Made by a program: the position numbers and the translations under genes. DNA of 64,000 nucleotides. Source: Silene conica. Taxonomy: Eukaryota > Streptophyta > Magnoliopsida > Caryophyllales > Caryophyllaceae. This document shows positions 1-12,261 of the stretch, piece after piece; the stretch's first letter is position 1; the number at the start of each line of letters is the position of its first letter. The stretch lies in assembly GCA_029255685.2 (NCBI GenBank), contig CM055311.2, positions 54,519,048 to 54,583,047 of the forward strand. The letters run 5' to 3'. Below the pieces are notes generated by a model, which saw nothing but the letters and a program-made list of their open reading frames with translations, did no database searches and was not told where the DNA came from.

Positions 1-934
1 GCATACTTCTGTATTATTACCAGTTGATCCACGTTTATCAATAACGGTTGGCTTGCTAGATAAGTTTGACGTTATTGTCATACGGATGGCGGTGGTCAAC
101 TGGTCCCTATACGTCACACCTATAGGACACGTTTGAGAGATGTGAAGGTATGAAAATACAGTCACATTTTGCCGGATATGACTAAACGGTTAGTCAGAGG
201 TATTGACTATTAAATTAGTCAATAAGATGTTGAGATTATTATTTAATACGGATTAAATAATTTTAGCTAATACGGATTACATGATTAATTCGTAAATTTA
301 AATATAAACGGTTATATTTAATTAAATATTGTATTCGCGTATTAATATAAACAGTTATATTAATTTGGATAATTATACAATATCGTATTTTGTCAGACCA
401 TTATTAATATATCGACTGTATTAATATCTGATAACATGTTACGATTTATAAATAAAACCCGCGAACAACTTAAAGCTAATTGGGTCGAATCACGCATTGG
501 AATAAGGTAAGAGTGGAAAGCCCACTCCTACCCGACATCAATTTCGGCCGGCCAAGTGTAGTATATAAGGAGAGTCCTTCTCCTTATATCAAATACTCTT
601 GTTGCACTGTTTAATAAATCTCAAGGTAAAATTAGGGTTTGAGAGCATTCTTCTCCCAAAACCTCAGATCTCACATCTAAAACCTCAAGGGCTCTCCCTA
701 TATTGCAAGGCAATTGGAGAGGATTTCTAGCACACGCGGCCACGTCTCAAACTAAGTCTTGGGTGCAAGTTATAGGAGGGAATTTGCATTAATTCCTGTT
801 CTTAGGCCATAAGCACAAAGGACCAAAGGTTGAATTCTTTTTCTTATCCTTTTTAATCTTATGACTATAAACACAACTGTATTTTTCATTATAATCCTGT
901 AAGTTTAGGGTGAATACATGCTTTATTCCCCACA
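1..934 (+). mobile_element. Copia LTR (family C2), 5' part cut by window edge
   Basis: This stretch matches two other places in the window nearly base for base: 40210-41131 on the plus strand and 60020-60960 on the minus strand. Those copies show that it is the LTR of a Copia element whose RT/RNase H lies at 38255-39290. The LTR ends in CCCCACA at 934. A TATA-like TATATAAGG lies near 550. What follows at 935 belongs to a different Copia family with no primer-binding site, so this is a solo LTR or the 3' LTR of a copy starting outside the window. Confidence 0.85.
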
Positions 935-3900
935 GATTACTCTCGGTTTGGCTACCTATATCTAATTCATTAGAAATCTCAATCACTGGATATGTTCAAA
1001 TCATTTAAGGTTGAAGTTGAAAATCAACTTGGCAAAACAATAAAGAAAGTCAGATCTGACCGTGGTGGTGAATATTACGGCAGAAATGAAAGAATAGGTG
1101 AACAACGTCTATGGCCGTTTGCTAGAATCCTAGAGGAGTGTGGTATTGTCCCTCAGTACACCATGCCAGGAACTACACAGATGGTGTTACTGAGAGACGA
1201 AACAAAACCCTAATGGATATGGTGAGAAGTATGATTAGTCATACAACTCTACCAGAATCTCTCTAGGGAGAGGCAATTAAGACTACAACTTGTATCTTAA
1301 ACAGATAAAACCCCTTATGAATTATGGACTGGTAAGAAACCCAGTATAAGGCATTTACACATTTGGGGTTGTCCAGCTGAGGCAAGGCCTTATAGGCCAA
1401 ATGAAGGTAAACTAGACTCTAGAACTGTCAGTTGTTATTTTGTTGGATATCGTGAAAGATCTAGGGGGTACAAATTTTATGAACCCACTTCTAAGGTAAT
1501 TTTTGAGACGGGAAATGCCCTGTTCTCTGAGTATGTTGAATTTGGGAGGGAAGTTAAGGCCAACGATTTCAACTTTGAAGAAGACAATACAATTCTTCCT
1601 ACTATAGTTATCCATGATCAATTTATTAATTCTGATTTGGTTTAGGATACAACTCTAGAAACTGAAGTTGATCCTGGAATTCAGAATCCTAGAGAACAAC
1701 TTCAACAACCTCAAGAATAAGTGCCTTTAAGAAGATTCACTAGAGAAAGGAGAAGTGCAATAAATTACAGATGACTATGAAACTAACTTAGAAAATCGGA
1801 ATGTACTACTCCCTGATCAAGAGTTAGATAATGGAATGGTGGATGATGATCCAATCACCATTCGCCATGCCATTGGAGGTCCTAACTCACATAAATGTAT
1901 CGATGCCATGAAAGAAGAGATAAAGTCCATGTCTGACAATGACGTTTGGGACCTAATTCCATTACCAGAAGGTAAGAAACCCATTAGTTACAAATGGATA
2001 TTTAAAACCAAAAGGGATTGAAATGGTAATGTGACTAGGTATAAGACACATCTTGTTGCTAAGGGCTACACTCAAAAAGAAGGCATTTATTATATGGAGA
2101 CTTACTCACCAATTTCATCGAAAGACTCCTTCATGATTATAATGACAATTGTGGCATATTTTGATCTTGAGCTACGTCAAATGGATGTTAAAACGGTCAA
2201 TGACAACATTGAAGAGACGATTTATATGCAGCAACCAGAACACTTTGTTTTAGGAGATTCAAAGAATATGGTTTGCAAATTAAAGAAATCCATTTATGGG
2301 CTCAATCAAGCTTCTCGTCAGTGGTACTACAAATTTTATCAAATTGTGAAGTCTCATGGGTTTGAGACAAATTTAGTTGATGATTTTGTATACCACAAGT
2401 TCAGTGGGAGTAAGCATATTTTTCTGGTTCAGTATGTTGATGATATATTCCTTGCCTGAAATGATATAGGCTTATTGCACGATACCAAGATATTTCTTTC
2501 ACAAAATTTTGAGATGAAAGATCTTGATGATGCCTCTTTTGTGTTAGGAATTCAGATATGCCGAGATCGTGTCCAAGACATTCTTGGTTTATCACAAAAG
2601 AGTTATATCAAGACAATTTTGAAAAGGTTTGGCATGCAAGACTCCAAACCAATAGATACCCCTGTTGCTAAAGGTGATACAATTCAATCTCACTCAATGC
2701 CATAAGAATGAGTTTGAATCTATAAAGAGATGCAAAATATCCTCTATGCTTCGCCTATAGGGAGTTTGATGTATGCACAGGTTTGTACAAGACCTAACAT
2801 TGCATACATAGTTGGGATGTTAGGCAGATATCTTAGAAATTCGGGGATTGATCACTGGAAAGCGGTCAAAAGGTTTATGCGATATCTAAGAAGAACAAAA
2901 GATTACATGCTCATATACAAGAGGTTAGATCAGGTAGAGGTCATTGGGTATTCCGACTCTGATTTTGCGGGATGCCAAGATAGCTTGAAATCCACATAGG
3001 GAGATGTTTTTCTAATTGCTAGTGGAGTTGTGTCTTGGAAAAGTGTTAAACAATCAAATACAGTTACTTCCACAATGGGAGCAGAATTCATAGCTTGTTA
3101 TGAGGCATCTAATCAAGCATTATGGTTGCGAAATTTTGTCACGGGACTACGCAGAATGAGTGGCATGGTGAAGCCACTCAAGATGCTATGTGATAATAAA
3201 TCTGTAGTGTTATATTCTAACAACAACAAGAGCTTGATGAAGTCAAAACATATTGATGTCAAGTTTAGAGCTGTGAAGGAAAGAGTATAGATTGGTTAAT
3301 TGGCTTTAGAGCATATTGGTACAAACTCTATGGCTGCGGATCCGCTGACTATGGGCATACCGCCCAAGGTTTTTCTAGAGCACACTGCTCGTATCGGTGT
3401 TATACCATTTTAGTATGTTCATTTTCAGTGGGATTTTTTAATTGTACCATTACTCATATGACAATATTTACTGGGGTATTTGGTTTAAGGTTGCATGCAA
3501 ATAAAGTTAAAGTTTAAAGTTTTCAGCTATTTACTCTATTACTTATGTTGTTGACCTCAATAAAGTTTAGGTGGACCAGTTGAAAATATATATTTTGGAT
3601 CACATTTGGATGTTGTTTTCATGCTACGCACCTATATTAGATTCATGTTGTTCATTGTATTGGCATACATGATCATTGACGGTCCCGTTACGACAAATTG
3701 TAGCAAAGGCCGCTTTGATCCTATGCTAGTATGGATTATGGACCGAATTGCATAAGACGGTTAGAATGTTGATAGCACTGATGAGTGCATAAAGTTATAA
3801 AATGAATACAAATTTTCAGGTGTCACACACTAATTTTATTTGACCTAAGTGGGAGATTGTAAGAATATATTGGGTCCAATACTATCTATGTGGACACGTT

Positions 3901-4347
3901 ACTATATTAATTGTATTTATTAGCTATCATTAAGTTTAACCCAATACGGTGATCCATTCAGATAATATATTACTGGCAGAATTAATTATGTCTGATAAAG
4001 TATGAGCCAGATATATTAATTGTGTAGATACCCATTAGGCTTTTAACTGATACATGATGGAGGTATCAGAATAAAGCGGCTGTTACAGAGTTATATGGTT
4101 TTATATCCCTCCCTATATATACGCAGGGTTATGGTCCTTAGTAGCACACTTCTACCTAAACTCTTGTACATTCCATCACTAGAGAGAAACCCCAAGGAGA
4201 GTGTGTCTGCTAGAAGGCTATAATCTGGGAACTCAAGTTCATCCGTTCATCCTATTCCTATGGATTCATTAGGTACGCTTCCGCTACTCCGGTTTACCAA
4301 TTAATTTAGTATGAAGTTATTGTCTTATTAAAGATTTATTTCTAACA
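935..4347 (+). mobile_element. Copia retrotransposon remnant (family C1), integrase to 3' LTR
   Basis: This is a fossil Copia element of the TNT1/Tork type. Its parts in order are: C-terminal integrase core (about 990-1600, with the RSDRGGEY motif), reverse transcriptase (about 1836-2460, ending at the YVDD region), and RT tail plus RNase H (about 2475-3410). A polypurine tract AAGTGGGAGA follows at about 3847, then the 3' LTR at 3858-4347. The 5' half (5' LTR, gag, protease) is missing, and the C2 LTR abuts the integrase. The coding part is broken in several places, roughly half a dozen or more, so the copy is old and inactive. Confidence 0.88.
3858..4347 (+). repeat. 3' LTR of Copia C1
   Basis: The repeat starts TGTAAGAA directly after the polypurine tract and ends TCTAACA, the usual TG...CA ends. 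A TATATATACG box near 4113 is a plausible promoter. Only this LTR is present, so no LTR-to-LTR age can be given. Confidence 0.75.
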
Positions 4348-4761
4348 CATTTTACTCGCCAAAATGAAGATAAGAATGATTTATTTACCGTCTAAATTGT
4401 GGTTATATATACATCATCATTTGTGCTTTACCTTTGAAGCCATCTTCAAATAATTTATCGTCTCTTATAATTTACAATATCATCTTATTGATTAGTTTTA
4501 ACACTTTTATTGGTAAGGTTCAATCTTTAAAGCTATCTATTTTAAGTAATAGAAAACTGATATCGACAATACAAAAATCTTGTTGCATTAATAACTGAAG
4601 TAAAGGGTCTTATTATTGCATTGAAACCATTTTGACGAACTATTGTTAGACGAGGAAGTCGAGGAAGTCTAGCTTTTTATTCAAAGGAAACCATTCTTTT
4701 CTAAGGGCTGTTAATTACAAACAAGACAGTGAACATTCTCGCTACTCTTGTATTGGAAGGG
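4348..4761. other. AT-rich stretch without a recognised gene
   Basis: No reading frame, RNA gene or repeat could be recognised. It is the flank between the Copia C1 LTR and the TSD of the truncated LINE. Confidence 0.6.
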
Positions 4762-5145
4762 AACTAGTAGTTTTTTCTTTTTTTTCTTTTTTTTTTTCTT
4801 TTTTTTTGCCAGGTATAAAAGAAACGTATTATAGGTGGTTAGCACGAGTTGCTAGCTCATGCGCAACACTGTTGAGCTTCTTAGGAATAAAGGAAAAACT
4901 AAAACAATGGAAAAAAACTAAATAAATTGTTGTAGTCATACAAAGTACCCCTGATAAGATGGTCCACCGCTTCCTTCCTTTCAACTGAAGGGTCCCCTAC
5001 CAGCAGTCGGAAGTGATACGAATATGGAGAAAATCACCATTCTGTGCACACTTAAGAATAGAAAGAACTCCCAATGCTTCTGCTTGAATTGTCGATTCCA
5101 CCTTACATGATTTACTAACTCTCCCAAGTTCCGAACCATCATAGT

Positions 5146-6653
5146 TGACACGGCTGTCGCAACCCTATAAAAAATAAAACCAACCGGTCTCAACTAAATG
5201 TGGAAGAGGTAGTCGGGTATCGTATCCACATGGAGGCTATTTGGAATCTATTTGTGTAATCAGGTCTGTCTCGGTCACAACTGGGGGTTTGTTTGTGTTT
5301 GACTAAAAACTACGGGATTAAAGGAGAGAGAAGTAAAGGAAAGAGATAACAAAGGGAGAGGGAACTAGGATTGGCGGGTCACCAATGAATATCAGATAAT
5401 TGCAGTTAAGGTCACAGATGGATCACTTGTATCAGTCTAAGGGGTAATGAATACGTCCTTTCGGTCCTCTATCCTAAAACATTACTAACTTAACTTTCGC
5501 CCTTATTAGAGTGTCTTAATGTTCATTGCAGGACTTACCCCTTCCAATCTTTCGATCTAGGTCACGGTATACCAAATCAACTATTCAAATGCGTCGACTC
5601 AAACAACTAGTCGCTGTAAAATGCAGTGATTAACAACAAAGACATAATTCTAGCAACAGATCTGTGGAACCTAATTAGCGGCTATCATCAATTCATCGAT
5701 TCCCCTAAATTCTAGCAATAAGTCTAGCGATGCATAATTAAAGACAAAGCAAGAAGAATGAAAAGAGATATAACAAGAAACATAGCAAAATTGCTAATTG
5801 AATTCAGTAGAATAAAACAATTGTACCGAAATTAATAAGCAAAGAGAGGAAGGAAGAGTAGAAATCTGATCCAGAGAAAGAAAGATAAAAGTAACAGTGG
5901 CAAAAGTGTTTAGGGTGGAAGTGCCTCCCTATATGTCGAACTACTCTTCTTATTTATAAAGGTAATGACCAACTTAAACCTAAAGCGTTGCGGACCAAAG
6001 CCCAATAACCACGATCTGCTCGATCGAGGACAAACAGCTCTCGATCGAATAGATTTCCTCAGATAACTCCTCGATCGAGTAAAGCAAAGACTCGATCGAG
6101 GTCTTCCCATCTTGCAATGACTCGAGCGAGCAAAGCAAGGTCTCGATCGAGCAGATAAGCTCTCGATCGAACAGAAAGAGTACTCTATCGAGTACTCCTC
6201 AGCGCGTAATTCCTGCTTCGTGCAATGAATTTCAAACGGGTGTCATTTCTTCGTTACTCGTGTGAATCAAGATTTTTTTCGGTGTTGGAAAGCTGATAGG
6301 ATAAATTTTCATATCCAATTTGAATCACATGATTATGTGTTGTAGAACTCGAGATATTGCTCTCCAAATTAGACACTAGCAAATTGAAGATCTTCCTTCG
6401 TTCGATAGATTTCCATTACTTTTACGCGCATCTTAAGATGGCAGTAACAAGCTCCGACTCAACTCTTCTCCTAAATGCATGCATAGGGACATGTTTTAGG
6501 GTTCATTATGATCTTATCCGGCTCATATCTACAAATATCACAAGACAAACCAAAGTAGACTATTCGGGGGACATTTGTAGTAAAACACTACGAAATAAGC
6601 ATGGAAATGCGTGCTAATATGGCCTAAAAGGTCTATATAAAATGCACGCATCA
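5146..6653 (-). repeat. 3' LTR of Athila A
   Basis: The 1508-bp LTR reads TGATGCGTGC...GCCGTGTCA on the minus strand. A TATA box (TTTATAAATA) lies at 5960-5951. Just upstream of it in transcription, at about 6195-6015, are eight perfect or near-perfect copies of the palindrome CTCGATCGAG. Confidence 0.9.
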
Positions 6654-6860
6654 AACTTCCCCAAACCAAACCTTTGTTTGTCCTCAAGCAAACAACTAAT
6701 GGAACAATTAAACTCAGAACCACTACAAATCGTCCACCTAAACCAATTTAATGAAACAGTGAAAACTTAGCAATGATGTCAAATGTAAACAAATTATAAA
6801 GATGTTTGTAAAATAGCTGAACCGTCGACCTTGCTAGACCTTCAATATCGGACTCTCACG
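6654..6860 (-). other. Athila A internal remnant with polypurine tract
   Basis: This is non-coding internal sequence next to the 3' LTR. The polypurine tract reads GGTTTGGGGAAGTT on the minus strand. No gene is seen. It continues on the other side of the CACTA insertion at 11056. Confidence 0.7.
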
Positions 6861-7179
6861 CACTAGTAGAAAAACATCTATTTGCGGCTATCTATTTGAG
6901 GCGTTTTTGCCCAATAGCAGCAAATAACTTATGGGTCATTTGAGGCGTTTTGTAAACAAACGCAACAAATACGTCATTTACTCATTTGAGGCGTTTTGTG
7001 AAAAATGCCACAAATGCGTATTATTAAAAATAAAAAAAGAATTGAAATAAAATAATCTACTTACGCGCGTACATCCTTCTTACTCGCAACATGGATTCTC
7101 CACCACCGCGTACATCCTTCTTACTCACCACCACCGCGTGCCCACCGTCGTCACCTCGCCTTCTGTTGTTTGGATATTA

Positions 7180-7716
7180 AGTATGTAAATTGGTGCTCAT
7201 TGTTTATGTTTTCGATTAAATTCAGTGTTATTGTTAGGGTTTATATATTTGTTTTGGATTATTTATATTTGTTAGGGTTTATATTTATTTTCGATTAATT
7301 GGAGTGTTGATTTTCGAAATAGAATTCCATTAATTGTTAGGGTTTATGTTTGTTTTGGATTAGTTAATTTTGTTAGGGTTTATGTTTACTTCGATGAAGT
7401 AATTAGTTTTTATTCAATGGTTACATTAATTTTGATCAAACCCAGCTTCGATTTTAGCTGTTTAATTCAAACCCTATGTGATTTTCCCTCTTTTTCAATT
7501 TTTTTGGTTCGAAAGTGCTTAAGATGTTCCAAAGTGTTAATTCTAGTGCAGGGAGGGTTCTTAAGCAGCAAAATTCTGCTATTAAGGTTTGATTTTAAAA
7601 CTAACAGTGACGAGTTTGTAGTTTTAAACATCGTTTTAAACATGGTTTTAACATGGGTCGCTTGCCATTTAGGTTTATGGTTCGAAGCCTATTTAAGACT
7701 CGGTTTAGCATTTCAG
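7180..7716 (+). other. CACTA interior: leader or intron-like sequence before the cysteine synthase piece
   Basis: The segment is T-rich, with several copies of 'GTTAGGGTTTAT' and 'TTTGTTTTGGATTA' between 7200 and 7400. A duplicated ACATCCTTCTTACTC lies just before it (about 7070-7120). A frame runs from 7417 into the cysteine synthase exon, but its upstream part resembles nothing I recognise. It is more likely plant leader or intron sequence captured with the exon than coding sequence. Confidence 0.4.
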
Positions 7717-8078
7717 ATATCGAGTGAGGAAGCCTTTGAAACAGCAAAGCTTCTTGCAGCGGAAGAAGTTTTGTTGGTAAATTAACCTCAAAGTCCTACT
7801 TGTAACTTCTGACTCTTTCGCGACTATTATCTGTTTACTCTACTGTCATATGTGACTGGGAATTCAGGTGGATATTTCATCAGGAGCAGCAGCCGCATCA
7901 ACCATTAAACTAGCAAAGAAGCCTGAAAATGCCGGAAAAATGATTGTTGTAAGTACAGTCATGTAGTAATAGCATTATGAATCTCTGCATGATTACACTT
8001 TTGATCAACATCTAAATTCCATGCCAATTACAGGTGACTTTCCCGAACTTTGGAGAGCGATACTTATCTACCGAATGG
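7717..8078 (+). pseudogene. Captured cysteine synthase (O-acetylserine (thiol)-lyase) fragment
   Basis: Three short exons with matching splice signals encode the C-terminal third of a plant cysteine synthase, the PLP enzyme that joins O-acetylserine and sulfide to make cysteine. Exon 7717-7776 encodes ISSEEAFETAKLLAAEEVLL. Exon 7868-7948 encodes VDISSGAAAASTIKLAKKPE and then NAGKMIV. Exon 8034-8078 encodes VTFPNFGERYLSTEW. Each exon is preceded by AG and the first two are followed by GT, so genomic DNA and not mRNA was captured. The 'SSGAAAA' and 'FPNFGERYLS' stretches are family hallmarks. The catalytic lysine region and the whole N-terminal part are missing, so no enzyme can be made. It sits in the same strand sense as the other captured pieces in the CACTA element. 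Confidence 0.85.
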
Positions 8079-9223
8079 TTTGGCACTGCTTGTTTTTTTT
8101 CTATTTTAAAGCCTTCAAGTATTTGTCCTGTTCATTTGCTCACTGCTATTTTTGACCCGTCTCAATTATGTTGTTGGTGTAGCAAGAGTTTTCATGTGTT
8201 ATTGAGTGTTTAACTGTCTTTTATGGATTGTTTGAACTATGTGCACAAGCTATTTAGTGGGTTGAATTGGAGCAAGGGTTTTGATGTTGTTGTTGTAGTG
8301 TTTAACTTCGTCTTAGATCGATCGACTACATTGAGTTCGTTATGTACAGCCAGTCGGAAACTCACTTCTCTATATTTTTAACAGGTTGTTCTCTTCTAGC
8401 TCCTTTTCTTTTTTCAATTTCTTTGTTGGTTTTGGTTATTTTCATTTCTCTGATTCTGTTTCTCTAAAGAATGTATTTTCATTTAGGGAGTGTAGCTTCA
8501 GAATAAGAATAATGTGGATTCATTTCTTGGTTACAAGAGTATATTTTCATTTCTCTGATTCTGTTTCTCTAAAGATAACATTGGTTGACTCTGGTTACTT
8601 GGCTGAATAAATCGTTTACAATTGGATGCCTTCTGTGTCCAGTGCAAAACATCTTGCTTGTTGCAGAGTATAGATAGCTATGCAAAGGTCTCATGTACAG
8701 TGATTGGAGGCGCACTCAAAAAGGCTGCTCTGGTATTTGGATAAAAATATTTAAACGATGATCTTTTAGTTACTGTGTAGTTTTAGTTTACCAGAGTATT
8801 TTGATGATTTATAGTGAATAACGATTAGGCCAATGTTATTTATTTAGTAATTTTAGTTCTGTTAATTATTTTTGGAGCTTGTAGTTCTGACAATGATCTT
8901 TTAAGTTGTAGTTCTGATTAGGCCAATGTTATTTATTTTGAGTTCACTATTCAGATTCTTCTTGTTCTTATTCATTCCCTATCTTGTGTTGCTGTAAACA
9001 TTTTTGCTTCGGGACTAGCAAACCGTATTTGAGGGACTTCTTGTTCTTGTTCACAATGTAAGTCTAATATTTATGTTTCATTAGTATGGTGCCAGGCTTC
9101 GTAATCATGAATAAGAACTGAAGGATCGATTAAATGAATAAAAACTGAAGGTTTGATTAAACGGAGAAAAGGAAACACTATTGAACAGCAATTTCCTTTT
9201 TTTATTTTTGCATATTCCATCTA
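8079..9223 (+). other. CACTA interior without a recognised gene
   Basis: This is T-rich, intron-like sequence. A ~38-bp direct repeat (TTTTCATTTCTCTGATTCTG then TTTCTCTAAAG) occurs near 8440 and 8540. A short open stretch around 8670-8745 (AKVSCTVIGGALKKAAL) could be part of another captured exon, but I cannot name it. Confidence 0.4.
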
Positions 9224-9413
9224 GCTGCTGTCAAAGAAGCTATAGAGACACTCAAAGTAAAAATGTTAATGCGTTCGTCCTTGATCTTCGAGATAATAGG
9301 TGACAGTTTTTCATTCGTATATCCTTTTACTATAAAACACAAAAGTAAATTGATGCTAGACTGACACACGTTACTTTCTCTTCCCTGAGGGCATTGAGAT
9401 AGCCAAAATATGG
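9224..9413 (+). pseudogene. Captured fragment of a carboxyl-terminal processing protease (CtpA-like)
   Basis: Bases 9224-9297 encode 'AAVKEAIETLK' and, after a one-base frame change, 'NVNAFVLDLRDN'. Bases 9381-9413 encode 'FPEGIEIAKIW'. In plant CtpA proteases, the serine proteases that mature the photosystem II D1 protein in the thylakoid lumen, these segments are adjacent: 'AVKEAIETL...NAFVLDLRDNSGG..FPEGIEIAKIWL'. The gap between them is a likely intron starting GTGACAG. The catalytic Ser/Lys segment is absent. The identification rests on recall of the family sequence over about 35 residues. It is a non-functional captured exon pair. Confidence 0.72.
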
Positions 9414-9527
9414 TAGGAATTTAAATTTTATAGAAATCATTAGTATTATCTACATTTATTATGCTATCTGTGAGTTTCTTTGCTGACTGCTAATAAAAAT
9501 ACAAATCTGTTTTTTCATTATGTTTTC

Positions 9528-10598
9528 ATGTATAATTTACCCCCGGAGTTTCATTTTGGTATATTAGATTGGAAACCTGAGGGATCGAGTGTTTGGCCTG
9601 ATATTCGGAAGAATGTGCCTTTGTATCCTAGTGGATTGAATTTGCAGCATAGTATAGAGTATTAGCTTACCTTGGATCTCCTCTTTTCAGAATATTCAGG
9701 GGTTACTAGCTCTCGGTTTGCTTTGAGGGTGCATAATTCGAGTGAGACAGATCTGATATTTGTGCCCTTTTTCTAGTCTGTCTTTTAACCGGTTTCTAGG
9801 CTAAGGAAACAAGAGAGGAGCAGCTATGACAAAGTTACACAAGATAAATTGGTCAAGTATTTGGAACGTCAGGAGGAGAGGAAGAGATCAGGGGGTGTAG
9901 ATCACATTATCTTGGCTCATCATCCGAATAGTCTGTTATATGCAAGAAATCAATTATGGCCTGCCACATTCATACTCTCAGATTTCGGGAGGTATCCACC
10001 AAGTATTGCAAATGTTCAAAAAGATGTTATCGCTCCTTACCGACATGTTATCAAATCGTTTGATAAGTATTGCAAATTTTAACTGCAAGAGTTGTTTTAT
10101 CTTCTGAGAGATGAAAAGGATGTGCACTTTACATTCGGAAGTATCCAACATGGCGGCGTTAATAATGCCAGCCAAGGAATGCACTCCTCCAAATTTTGCC
10201 TCAACATAGCCGGTGACACGCCCTCTTCAAATCGCCTTTTTGATGCGATTGCCAGCCACTGTGTCCCTGTCATTATCAGTGACGCGATCGAGCTTCCATT
10301 TGAAGACTTTATTGATTACTCCGAATTCTGCATCTTTGTTCGGACATCTGATGCAGTAAAAGAGAAACATCTTATAAATCTCATCAAGGGCATTGGAAGG
10401 GAAGAGTGGACTCGCATGTGGAACAAACTGCAAGAAGTCGAAAAACATTTTGAGTTTCGGTACCCTTCAGGAGACGATGATGCAGTCCAGATGATATGGC
10501 AAACGATTTCACAAAAGGTTCCCTCCATTAAGTTGAAGTTGCACCGAGCAAGGCGGTATTCTCGTAACTTTGGAGAAGCAATCGAACAAAGTTGCTGA
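9528..10598 (+). pseudogene. Captured GT47 exostosin-family glycosyltransferase (ARAD1/ARAD2-like) pseudogene
   Basis: The reading frame begins MYNLPPEFHFGILDW and continues with the order seen in plant ARAD-type putative arabinosyltransferases, Golgi type II enzymes of pectic arabinan synthesis. These segments are 'LYPSGLNLQHSIEY', 'LTLDLLFSEYSG', 'RVHNSSETDLIFVPFF', 'HIILAHHPNSLLYARNQLWP', 'ILSDFGRYPPSIANVQKDVI', and 'GMHSSKFCLNIAGDTPSSNR' followed by 'LFDAIASHCVPVIISDAIEL'. The last is the conserved exostosin nucleotide-sugar region. The N-terminal membrane anchor is missing. Stops occur at 9663 (an expected Trp) and twice near 9773-9790, and about 27 codons are lost around 10080. The last 168 codons (10092-10598) are open. 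It has no introns and is the largest cargo of the CACTA element. It cannot encode a full enzyme. Confidence 0.85.
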
Positions 10599-11055
10599 TT
10601 CTGAAGGACTTCAACAACAAGAGATTATTGAGTCTTTGAGCATTGTATATTTTTGTATGTGTTATTTCTATAGGTATTTTTGAGCATTGTATTTTTTTAG
10701 AATAATTTAGAATAATCATGTAAGATTCTCTTGTTGAAAAATACATTTGAGAGTTATTATATTTAAATAACTTGTTTGCATCATAAAATTTGTAAAAAAA
10801 AAAGGATTTTTTTATTACCTATTTGCGGCGTTTTTCCCAAAAAATGCCTCAAATAGAGGTATTATTTGCGGCGTTTTTGTTAGAAAAACGCCTTAAATAG
10901 ATGTGATATTTGCGGCGTTTACTTCTTAATTGCGGCGTTTTCTTACACCGCAAATAGTTTTTTCTATTTGCGGCCCCCTTATTTGCTTCTACGTCAAAAA
11001 CGCTTCAAATGACCCCTTTTTTGGCACCGCAAATAATTATTTTCTACTAGTGACG

Positions 11056-12167
11056 GGTCACTCATCTCTCAACAAAGAAAAGGGTAAGCAAATTTTGTGC
11101 GAGAGAGAAAGAAAATATAGTCGCTCACCTAGACTACGACCTACATAAACATGCATGCAATCGAATATGATAGACAATTCTAGCTATCGTGCACATACAT
11201 TCCAACCAAACGAGGTCCTATCACATGCCGTATACTTACAAAATTTGGGAAGTGAGGCAATGGGTAAGAAGGGGTAAAACAATTTGGGAATGTGGAGGTA
11301 AGAATCAAGCCAGTACCAAAAACATTACCAATAAAAACATCCCGCTTCCATACCATCTGAAAAATGAAACACAATTGCCAAAGCTTGGCAAATAACTCAC
11401 TCAGCCAATAAAATCAAAACTCCTCATATGATGTAATAAATCGTAGGAGCAGAATTATTCATTTTTTTTCCATTTTTCTCTTTTTTTTTTCTTATTCATT
11501 CTTTTTTTTCTCATATTTTTTTTCTTTTTCTCCTTTCCTCTTCTCTTACCAACTCCAATCATTCAAGGCAAACCAAAATTTGCAAAAGGATTATACCCGC
11601 GGAAGCAATCACTAAACTAGCTTGACAAGGTAGGCTAATTTTTGGATGTAGCTAAGAGGTAAAAAAAGGCAATTTTGGGATAATTGTGGAGTTAAAGGGT
11701 AAAAGCAAAAGGAAGGGAACAATGTAAGCATTCTCCAACATGTGACACCAACCACTAACCCGAAGGTATGTAGGCAATAAGCAATTGAATTTCATATTTT
11801 TGCAATTTGATATTACATGTTATGCAATGAGTACACAACTCCCAATCCTACATGAAACCGGTCATAGATGTCACCAGTTTATAAAATTTTAATCCTTAGA
11901 AAGTGTGGTTGTCAACATGTCAGGTCAAGTCTATTCGTTCAGCCTCAATTTCAAACAAAAAACTCGTAAGATCATGTAAACGACTATGCAAAAGATAATG
12001 AATGTGCAACGCTTAATTAAAAGACCAGATGAAGGGTGAGAAAATAACTGTTCCGACTCGACTAATATGCTAAAATAAACGTGAATTTTATTTTATTTTA
12101 TTGATTTTTTTATTTTTATTTTATTTTTTTATTTGGTAATTTTTGAATGCAAGGGAAATGAAATAAC
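11056..12167 (-). other. Athila A internal non-coding region
   Basis: This is the continuation of the Athila A interior between the CACTA and LINE insertions. It contains T-rich and A/T tracts (11460-11530 and 12080-12135). Short frames on either strand resemble no protein. No gene is seen. Confidence 0.65.
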
Positions 12168-12261
12168 AATGCATACGTAAAACCTATGTCAAGATAATTT
12201 AACCCTAATCCTCTCTGTGACGGCGATCTGGTGGTGATTTGGGAGACGACTTCTTGCACGG

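Larger units (their letters stand above)
6861..11052. mobile_element. Non-autonomous CACTA (En/Spm) transposon with captured gene pieces
   Basis: The element begins CACTAGTAGAAAA and ends TTTTCTACTAGTG, perfect 13-bp CACTA-type inverted termini that extend imperfectly to about 28 bp. The 3-bp TSD ACG flanks it (6858-6860 and 11053-11055). Subterminal repeats of the type ATTTGCGGCGTTTTT and ATTTGAGGCGTTTT occur several times in both orientations within about 200 bp of each end, as expected for transposase binding in this superfamily. No transposase is present. The interior holds exon-intron pieces of a cysteine synthase gene, a piece of a C-terminal processing protease gene and a longer GT47 (ARAD-like) pseudogene, all on the plus strand. 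It is inserted in the internal region of Athila A. Confidence 0.93.

Noticed and set aside
7417-7716. Upstream part of the frame running into the cysteine synthase exon
   Set aside because: Only the end matches cysteine synthase; the rest is T-rich and follows an AG splice site, so it is intron-like.
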